DNA from: Polyangiaceae bacterium
GTDB lineage: Bacteria > Myxococcota_A > Polyangia > Polyangiales > Polyangiaceae
DNA length: 64,000 bases
NCBI GenBank assembly: GCA_025936045.1
Contig: JAICUB010000001.1
Coordinates: 1-64,000 of the forward strand
Reading direction: 5' to 3'
Shown: positions 58,519-64,000 of the stretch, piece by piece
How the letters are laid out: every line of letters starts with the position of its first letter
How positions within the stretch are numbered: position 1 is the stretch's first letter
The notes under the pieces: generated by a model
Told to the model about the DNA's origin: nothing
The model's database searches: none
The model's input: the letters and a program-made list of their open reading frames with translations, nothing else
Position numbers and translations under genes: made by a program

Positions 58519-58523
58519 AGCGG

Positions 58524-58538
58524 CGCGACCGCGTCGCG
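58524..58538. terminator. Candidate hairpin between convergent marR and histidine kinase genes
   Basis: CGCGAC (58524-58529) and GTCGCG (58533-58538) form a perfect 6-bp stem with a 3-nt loop in the 26-bp gap between the two stop codons. No T-tract is present. Confidence 0.3.
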
Positions 58539-58544
58539 AGCGTC

Positions 58545-60440
58545 TCAGCGCCCGCGCTTCGAGCGGGAGGCGCCCCAGAGCTCGTGGACGGCGTTCGCCA
58601 GCTCGCCCGGCTGAAACGGCTTTTGCAGGAATGCGGTCACGTCTTGCGGCTGATCCTGGAACGGGAGGTCTTGGCTGTAGCCCGACACGAACAGCACCCG
58701 GAGCTCCGGGTAGCGCGCGCGTAGCTCACGCGCGAGCTCGCGGCCGTCGACGTCGGGCATCACGATGTCCGTGACCAAAACGTCGAAGGGGCCGTGCTGA
58801 TCCGCGATGTGCCGTGCTTCCTCGGCGCCGCTCGCCACGAACGCCGCGAATTCTCCGCCGCGCAGGGCGCGATTGAGCACGCGGCGGACGTTCTCTTCGT
58901 CTTCGACGATCAGCACCTTGATTTGAGCGGTGCGCCGCACGGCAGCCGAGGAGGGCTTCGCGGGCGCGGGCGCCTCGACGCGCGGCAGGTAGACGCGGAA
59001 GGTCGAGCCGCGTCCGAGCTCGCTCTCGACGCTGATGGTTCCGCGGTTCTGCTTGACGATGCCGTAACAGGTCGCAAGACCGAGTCCGGTACCGCCCTCG
59101 CGCGTCGTGAAGAACGGCTCGAACAGGTGCGGCAAGGCGTCCTGGGGGATGCCGCCGCCGGTGTCCGTCACCGAGAGCATGACGTAGGGGCCGGCAATCA
59201 AGCCCATTTCAGCGCAATCCGCGCCTTCGAGCAGCGTGTCTTGCGTGGCCACGGTGATGCGACCGCTGCCGGGCACGGCGTCCCGCGCGTTCGTGACGAG
59301 GTTCATCACGACTTGCTCGAGCTGGCTTTCGCCGATGCGTACGTGGCCGCTCGCGCCGAGCGAGAGCTCGAGCCGCTTGCGCTCGTCGAGCAGCCGTCGA
59401 AGCAGCGGTTCGAGGCGTTCGATCGATTCGTCCGGCGCGAGAACCTTCGGTTCGATGATCTGCCGGCGCGCGAACGCGAGGAGCTGCGCCGTGAGCGCCG
59501 CGCTGCGCTCCGCCGCGAGGCGTGCCTCCTCGAGCAGCGGGCGCGCTTCTTGGATCGAGTCCATCGTGGCGGCGAAGGCGACGTTGCCGAGGATGGCCGT
59601 CAGCATGTTGTTGAAGTCGTGAGCCACGCCGCCCGCAAGCCGTCCGATGCTTTCGAGCTTCTCCGCGTCGCGGAGGCGCGCTTCGAGGGCGCGCCGGTCC
59701 GTCACGTCCTTCACGGTGCCGACGATCGTCGTCACCTTGCCGCGGGGATCGCGCATCGTCGTCCCGGTGGCGCTCACCCAGCGCGTACTCCCGTTCGGCA
59801 GCCGAATTCGGTACTCGAGGGGGCCGAATTGCTGGGTGACGAACGTGCGCTCGAGCGCCTTTTTCACGCCGTCGAGGTCTTCGGGATGCACCCATTCGGT
59901 GAAGAAGCGCTCGAGGCCCGGCATCGACTCGCCGCGCGCGAGTCCGAAGACGCGGCCCGCGACTTCGTCCCACGTTCCCGCGCCCGTGGCCGGGTCGAAG
60001 CTGAAGGTGCCGAGGCCCATCGCTTCGAGCGCGTGCTGCAGGAGCAGCCGGTGCTCTTCCAGGGCCGTGACGTTCGTCGCGGTCATGACGAACGAGGTGA
60101 CCTCGCCATTTTCGACCACGGGACTCACGCGCGTGAGGAAGTGGCCCATGACGTCGGCCGAAACCGGACCCATCGCGGCGAATTGCTGGACGCTCCGCGA
60201 CTCGTACGCGGTCTTCAGGGCCGCGCGGGCGCGCTCGTGAAGCGCCTCCGGGAGGTAGGCCTCGAAGCTCGAGCCCAGGACTTTCGCTTTGTCGAGGCCG
60301 GGCGCGACGTGGTTCAGATCCAAAAATTTCCCGTCGAGCGTGATGCGCGCGATGAAATCAGGCACGCTTTCCAGCATTACGCGCAGGCGCCGCTCTTCGG
60401 CTTCCAATAGCTCGATACGGCTCGCGTCGTCGGCCGACAT
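58545..60440 (-). CDS. Soluble hybrid histidine kinase (PAS-PAS-HisKA-HATPase-REC)
   Basis: The 631-residue protein has no membrane segment. Two PAS domains (about 15-130 and 132-250, the second with a PAC tail GSTRWVSATGTTMRDPRGKV) precede a HisKA domain with H274 in GGVAHDFNNMLTAILGN. The ATPase domain has N384 (MNLVTNARDAV), DTGGGIP, FEPFFTTREGGTGLGLATCYGIV. A C-terminal receiver has D513/E514 and acceptor D558 in VTDIVMPDVDG. The AHDFNNML type is typical of cytoplasmic NtrB-like hybrid kinases common in myxobacteria. No partner regulator is next to it. It is divergent from the CBS-domain gene. Confidence 0.93.
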   Translation of the reverse strand: MSADDASRIELLEAEERRLRVMLESVPDFIARITLDGKFLDLNHVAPGLDKAKVLGSSFEAYLPEALHERARAALKTAYESRSVQQFAAMGPVSADVMGHFLTRVSPVVENGEVTSFVMTATNVTALEEHRLLLQHALEAMGLGTFSFDPATGAGTWDEVAGRVFGLARGESMPGLERFFTEWVHPEDLDGVKKALERTFVTQQFGPLEYRIRLPNGSTRWVSATGTTMRDPRGKVTTIVGTVKDVTDRRALEARLRDAEKLESIGRLAGGVAHDFNNMLTAILGNVAFAATMDSIQEARPLLEEARLAAERSAALTAQLLAFARRQIIEPKVLAPDESIERLEPLLRRLLDERKRLELSLGASGHVRIGESQLEQVVMNLVTNARDAVPGSGRITVATQDTLLEGADCAEMGLIAGPYVMLSVTDTGGGIPQDALPHLFEPFFTTREGGTGLGLATCYGIVKQNRGTISVESELGRGSTFRVYLPRVEAPAPAKPSSAAVRRTAQIKVLIVEDEENVRRVLNRALRGGEFAAFVASGAEEARHIADQHGPFDVLVTDIVMPDVDGRELARELRARYPELRVLFVSGYSQDLPFQDQPQDVTAFLQKPFQPGELANAVHELWGASRSKRGR

Positions 60441-60605
60441 TCCCGGGCGGCACCCTACCGCGGTTCCGGGTATTTCGACACGGTCCAGGCTGCCGCGGAG
60501 TGGCGTGAGAGCCGCAGGGGCATCCAGTCAATGCGCATCTCTGCCCGGGAGCTCGCCCGCGGTCAGCCGGCGCAAAACCTGCAGGGCCGCGGAGCGGAGG
60601 CCTTG

Positions 60606-61343
60606 ATGGACCACGAAACCGGCGTTCCCTCGGCGCAAGCCATGATCGACAGCCTGAAGAGCGTGCGCGATCGAGCGCGTTTGCAGATGCACCTCTTCTC
60701 CCTCGAAGCGCAGAAGCATTGGCGCGAAATCGAGACCAGCCTGGAAGGGCTCCAGTCGCGTCTCGAGCAAGGCGGTAAAATCGCGGACGCGCTCGGCGCC
60801 ACCTTTCGCGACGTGACCGACACCGCGCGCCAATTTTTCCGCGAGATCGACGGCGCGCTGGATCTGGCCGCGCCCGTGCGCACCATCATGCGTCCGACCC
60901 CGAGCAGCTGCTCGCCGGAGGATACGCTCAACCGGGCCGCACAAATCATGTGGGATCGGAATGTCGGCGTCGTCCCGGTGGTCGACGGTAACGAGCGCCT
61001 GGTCGGCATCCTCACCGATCGCGACATCTGCATGGCCGCCTACACGCGCGGTCTGCCCACCCAGGCGATGAACGTCGCGAGCGCCATGGCGACGAGCGTC
61101 CATTCCTGCTCGCCTGAGGATTCGATTGGGCACGTCGCGCGCCTGATGGCCGAACGCCAAATTCGCAGAGTACCGGTGCTGATCGAGGGCAGGCTCGTCG
61201 GCATCGTGAGCCTCGGCGACATCGCGCGCTTCGTGGCGACGCGCGATCGCGGCAAATCGTCCGCCTGTCTCGCGCTCACGCTGACGCTGGCCGCGGTTTC
61301 GGCCGAACGACCGCGTGAGGGGGGACGCGCAGCGGCGGAATAG
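60606..61343 (+). CDS. Protein with two CBS domains and an N-terminal coiled-coil region (245 aa)
   Basis: Residues about 10-85 are helical and charged (MIDSLKSVRDRARLQMHLFSLEAQKHWREIE). The CBS pair follows: VRTIMRPTPSSCSPEDTLNRAAQIMWDRNVGVVPVVD-G-ERLVGILTDRDI, then a second copy SAMATSVHSCSPEDSIGHVARLMAERQIRRVPVLIEGRLVGIVSLGDIARFV. CBS pairs bind adenosyl nucleotides such as AMP or ATP and act as energy sensors. The ATG at 60606 is preferred because GGAGG lies at 60596-60600; the frame is open upstream to 60531. The role of the helical part is unknown. Confidence 0.88.
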   Translation: MDHETGVPSAQAMIDSLKSVRDRARLQMHLFSLEAQKHWREIETSLEGLQSRLEQGGKIADALGATFRDVTDTARQFFREIDGALDLAAPVRTIMRPTPSSCSPEDTLNRAAQIMWDRNVGVVPVVDGNERLVGILTDRDICMAAYTRGLPTQAMNVASAMATSVHSCSPEDSIGHVARLMAERQIRRVPVLIEGRLVGIVSLGDIARFVATRDRGKSSACLALTLTLAAVSAERPREGGRAAAE

Positions 61344-61384
61344 CAGGCGCTCCGCTGGCGCGCGTCATGCACGGGTGGGGCCGT

Positions 61385-62479
61385 ATGAACCAGAGTCGTA
61401 AGATCCGCTACGCGGTGGTCGGGGCAGGGAACATCGCGCAAGTCGCCGTGCTGCCCGCCTTCGCGCACGCGAAGGAGAACTCCGAGCTCGTGGCAGTCGT
61501 GTCCGGGGATGCGGACAAGCGCGCCGCGCTCCGGGAGCGCTATTCGCTCGAAGCGGACGGCGACTACGCGGAATTCGAGAAGGTGCTCGAGCGCGCCGGC
61601 GTCGAGGCCGTGTACATCGCGACGCCGAACGCGCTGCACAAGGAGTACACGCTCCGCGCCGCCGCGGCGGGCCGCCACGTGCTCTGCGAAAAGCCGCTCG
61701 CCGCCACCGAGGCGGACTGCCTCGAAATGGACGCCGCTTGCCGCCGCGCGGGTGTAAAGCTCATGGTGGGCTACCGGCTCCATTTCGAGGAAGCGACGCT
61801 CGCCGCGCTCGAGACGGTGCGGTCGGGCAAGCTCGGCGAGCTCAGACTTTTCAGCTCCTTCTTCTCGCACGTGGTGCGGCCGGGCGACATTCGTGAGGAG
61901 CCGGCCCTCGCTGGCGGCGCCGCCTACGATCTCGGCATCTACTGCATCAACGCGGCTCGGAACCTGTTCGAGGCCGAGCCCACGAGCGTCACGGCCGAGA
62001 TCGTCGAGAAGAATGGCACTGACGACACCACGACCGTCATGCTGCGCTTTCCGGGCGACCGGTTGGCCCAATTCTGCGTGAGCAACAGCGTGGCCGGCGT
62101 GTCGAGCTACCGTATCGGCGGCAGCGACGGCGACCTGCGGGTCGAGCCCGGCTACGAATACGTCGGCGAGCTTGCCCACTACCTGACGGTTGGAGGCGAG
62201 ACGAGCAAGAAGTCGTTCAAGCGCGGCGACCAATTCGCTCCGGAGCTCAAGTATTTCTCCGACTGCATTTCTCGGGATCACGAGCCGGAACCGTCGGCGG
62301 AAGAGGGCGCGTGCGACGTCAGAGTGGTCGAGGCCATCTTTGCCTCCGCGCGGGAACGGCGCGCAATAGACCTGCCGCCTTATCAGCGCAGGCGCCGTCC
62401 CGACGCGGGGCAGGCGGAACACATCCGACCGGTGAGGAAGCAAGAGCCCGTGAACGCTCCGAGCCCCTCGCTCAAATAA
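61385..62479 (+). CDS. Gfo/Idh/MocA-family NAD(P)-dependent oxidoreductase
   Basis: The 364-residue protein has an N-terminal Rossmann motif VVGAGNIAQVAVLPAF. The family mark CEKPLA follows AAAGRHVL, with catalytic-region GYRLHFEEA and then LAGGAAYDLGIYCINAARNLF, the second helix set that carries the active-site D-x3-H-like block (here DLGIYC, so the usual H is C). It resembles glucose-fructose oxidoreductase and sugar dehydrogenases, with the substrate undetermined. The start is ATG at 61385; 61367 is also open. It lies 41 bp after the CBS gene and may be co-transcribed. Confidence 0.9.
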   Translation: MNQSRKIRYAVVGAGNIAQVAVLPAFAHAKENSELVAVVSGDADKRAALRERYSLEADGDYAEFEKVLERAGVEAVYIATPNALHKEYTLRAAAAGRHVLCEKPLAATEADCLEMDAACRRAGVKLMVGYRLHFEEATLAALETVRSGKLGELRLFSSFFSHVVRPGDIREEPALAGGAAYDLGIYCINAARNLFEAEPTSVTAEIVEKNGTDDTTTVMLRFPGDRLAQFCVSNSVAGVSSYRIGGSDGDLRVEPGYEYVGELAHYLTVGGETSKKSFKRGDQFAPELKYFSDCISRDHEPEPSAEEGACDVRVVEAIFASARERRAIDLPPYQRRRRPDAGQAEHIRPVRKQEPVNAPSPSLK

Positions 62480-62527
62480 GCCTCACTGGGGCGCCCGAGC
62501 GCGCCTCACTCCTCGAGATTTTGCCAT

Positions 62528-63016
62528 ATGGACCCGCTTTTGAAGGTGCTTTGGAGCAGCGGTGAAGAGCTCGGCCCCGTCGCGATGGCCACGCGCGCGG
62601 TCGCGATGTTCTTCGTGGTGCTCGTCATGGTTCGCATCGCGGGACGCCGAAGTTTCGGCCGGAAGTCCTCGTTCGACAACGTCGTCGTCATCATGCTCGG
62701 CGCGATCGCCGCGCGAGGGGTGGTCGGCGCCTCGCCGTTCGGCTCGACGGTCGCCGCGTGCGGCGTGATCGTCGCCATTCACCGCATTCTCGGGCGTCTG
62801 TGCGTGACTCGACGCTGGCTCTCGAATCTGGTCGAAGGCGAGCGCGTGCCTTTGTACGCAGGCGGACGGCTCCTCGGCGACAACCTCAAGCGGGCGTGCA
62901 TCAGCGAAGACGATCTTTTCGAGAGTCACCGCCTGGAACGCAGGCGTGACGAGCTCTCCAAGTCCGAGGATGCGTTCATGGAGCGCAATGGGCGCATCAG
63001 CTTCGTCGATCGTTGA
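62528..63016 (+). CDS. DUF421 (YetF-like) membrane protein
   Basis: The 162-residue protein has about three N-terminal helices (AVAMFFVVLVMVRIAGRR, FDNVVVIMLGAIAARGVVGASPFG, VAACGVIVAIHRILG). A small soluble C-terminal domain follows, with VEGERVPLYAGGRLLGDNLKRACISEDDLFESHR, the YetF core. RIAGRRSFGRKSSFDNVV matches the conserved DUF421 block. The function is unknown; YetF homologues are linked to stress and spore membranes in Bacillus. The start is ATG at 62528. The gene is followed by a DUF72 gene starting 22 bp after its stop. Confidence 0.88.
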   Translation: MDPLLKVLWSSGEELGPVAMATRAVAMFFVVLVMVRIAGRRSFGRKSSFDNVVVIMLGAIAARGVVGASPFGSTVAACGVIVAIHRILGRLCVTRRWLSNLVEGERVPLYAGGRLLGDNLKRACISEDDLFESHRLERRRDELSKSEDAFMERNGRISFVDR

Positions 63017-63038
63017 AGCGGGCAGGGACGTTAGCCGG

Positions 63039-63944
63039 GTGTCCGCCCGTATCCGCGTCGGGATCTCCGGCTGGCGCTATGCCCCCTGGCGCGGCGTTTA
63101 TTACCCCAAAGGGCTCCGGCAAGCCGACGAGCTGGCCTTCGCCGCGAGCCAGTTTTCGACCATCGAAATCAACGGCTCGTTCTATTGCCTCCAGACGTCC
63201 ACGCTGTACCGCGCGTGGTATCGCGCGACGCCGCCGGACTTCGTCTTTGCCGTCAAGGGCAGTCGCTTCATCACGCACATGTTGCGGTTGCGCGGCGTCG
63301 AGCGCGCCCTCGCGAATTTCTTCGCCTCGGGCGTCCTCTGCCTCGGGGAAAAGCTAGGCCCATTTCTCTGGCAGCTCCCGCCGACGCTGCCCTTCGACGA
63401 GCGCATCGAGCCATTTCTCGCGAGCCTACCGCGTGACACCGCCGCAGCGAGGGCGCTCGCGCGCGATCACGACGAGCGCGTGCGCGAGCCGGACTTCGGC
63501 GACGGCGTCGAGCGGAGGCTCCGGCATGCCGTCGAGATCCGGCATCCGAGCTTTTGTGTCCCACGGTTCACGGCGCTCCTGCGCCGCTATGGCGTGGCTT
63601 TCGTCATCGCCGACACGGCGGGCCATTTTCCGTACTTCGAGGACGTGACGGCCGATTTCGTCTACGTGCGCCTCCACGGAGACGAGGAGCTCTACCGCAG
63701 CGGCTACTCCGCCGGGGCGATTGCGCACTGGGCGCGGCGGATCCGCGCGTTCGGTGCCGGAGGTGAGCCGGAGGATCCCGTGAGGATCGGCGGTCCCGCG
63801 CGCTCACGCCGGAGCGGGCGTGACGTGTTCGTGTACTTCGACAACGACGTCAAAGTGCACGCGCCGTTCGACGCGCTCGCGCTCGCGAAGGCGACGGCCC
63901 GAGCGCGCGCGGTGCACGCGGGTGCGGGACGACGCGCTCGTTAG
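63039..63944 (+). CDS. DUF72 family protein (301 aa)
   Basis: The N-terminus IRVGISGWRYAPWRGVYYPKGLRQADELAFAASQFSTIEINGSFYCLQT is the DUF72 signature of a TIM-barrel-like fold. FVFAVKGSRFITHMLRL, LGPFLWQLPPTLPFD, VEIRHPSF and VYVRLHGDEELYRSGYS follow in the expected order, and VYFDNDVKVHAPFDAL ends the core. The function of the family is not established. The GTG at 63039 is preferred because it starts at the fold and does not overlap the DUF421 gene; ATG 62991 or 62946 would overlap it. The last 56 bp of the window contain no gene. Confidence 0.9.
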   Translation: MSARIRVGISGWRYAPWRGVYYPKGLRQADELAFAASQFSTIEINGSFYCLQTSTLYRAWYRATPPDFVFAVKGSRFITHMLRLRGVERALANFFASGVLCLGEKLGPFLWQLPPTLPFDERIEPFLASLPRDTAAARALARDHDERVREPDFGDGVERRLRHAVEIRHPSFCVPRFTALLRRYGVAFVIADTAGHFPYFEDVTADFVYVRLHGDEELYRSGYSAGAIAHWARRIRAFGAGGEPEDPVRIGGPARSRRSGRDVFVYFDNDVKVHAPFDALALAKATARARAVHAGAGRRAR

Positions 63945-64000
63945 CGCCACACACACGCGTGTCGGCACGAACGTTGCGTTCAAGCGGCGCGATGGCAACA

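Noticed and set aside
62946..63038. N-terminal extension of the DUF72 gene starting at 62946
   Set aside because: It would overlap the DUF421 gene by 71 bp and adds a Ser-rich segment without fold; GTG at 63039 fits the domain start.

Overview
The window looks like chromosomal DNA of a large-genome myxobacterium, most likely of class Polyangia (order Polyangiales). The signs are very high G+C with G/C-ending codons, many GTG and TTG starts, MYXO-CTERM-like sorting tails, lipoproteins with long Gly/Ser/Thr linkers, DUF1552/DUF1592 pairs, and EGF/RCC1 surface proteins. I see no rRNA, tRNA, CRISPR array, insertion sequence or prophage. Genes are dense and often overlap by 4 bp (ATGA or GTGA). 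Most function calls come from motifs read by eye, not from database searches.

Layout. 1-6.5 kb: a minus-strand chemosensory operon (CheW, CheR-TPR, CheW, MCP, CheA-REC, CheB cut by the left edge) with the gene content of Wsp-like systems. 6.5-9.2 kb: a promoter, cobalamin riboswitch and metE. 9.3-17.3 kb: an aminotransferase; a small secreted membrane protein paired with a C39-type peptidase lipoprotein; an M48 protease; a large unknown exported protein; a winged-helix gene behind two inverted repeats. 17.3-20.9 kb: a fadN-fadA beta-oxidation operon. 21.1-26.7 kb: an unknown protein, two adjacent citrate-synthase-like genes that have lost catalytic residues, a YpfJ-type zinc peptidase, a beta-hydroxyacid dehydrogenase and a NarK-type transporter. 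27-29.5 kb: a trypsin-fold protein lacking its catalytic His and Ser, a lipoprotein, and an SRPBCC-ArsR operon with two matching operators. 29.6-36.1 kb: a large lipoprotein and a minus-strand operon of TPR/DUF2135, VIT/VWA and beta-propeller proteins.

36.2-54.6 kb is mainly a block of secreted proteins: a GH128-like glucanase with a SUEL lectin domain, two esterases, a CE4-type deacetylase, a PEBP lipoprotein, two tandemly duplicated EGF/RCC1 lipoproteins, a PPIase-HupE pair and a DUF1592-DUF1552 pair. Seven of these carry long Gly-rich linkers, and the DUF1592 and DUF1552 proteins carry shorter ones. The block also holds a histidine phosphatase and a 6-phosphogluconate dehydrogenase. 54.8-64 kb: a DUF3105 lipoprotein; an ECF sigma factor with a Cys-rich tail divergent from a metallothionein; an MFS-MarR efflux operon with two palindromes; a soluble hybrid histidine kinase; and CBS, Gfo/Idh/MocA, DUF421 and DUF72 proteins.

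The parts most likely to be new biology are the ECF/metallothionein pair, the degenerate citrate-synthase pair, the C39 peptidase with a GGG-containing small membrane protein, the pseudo-trypsin, and the EGF/RCC1 tandem duplication, which left a readable scar of the neighbouring gene.
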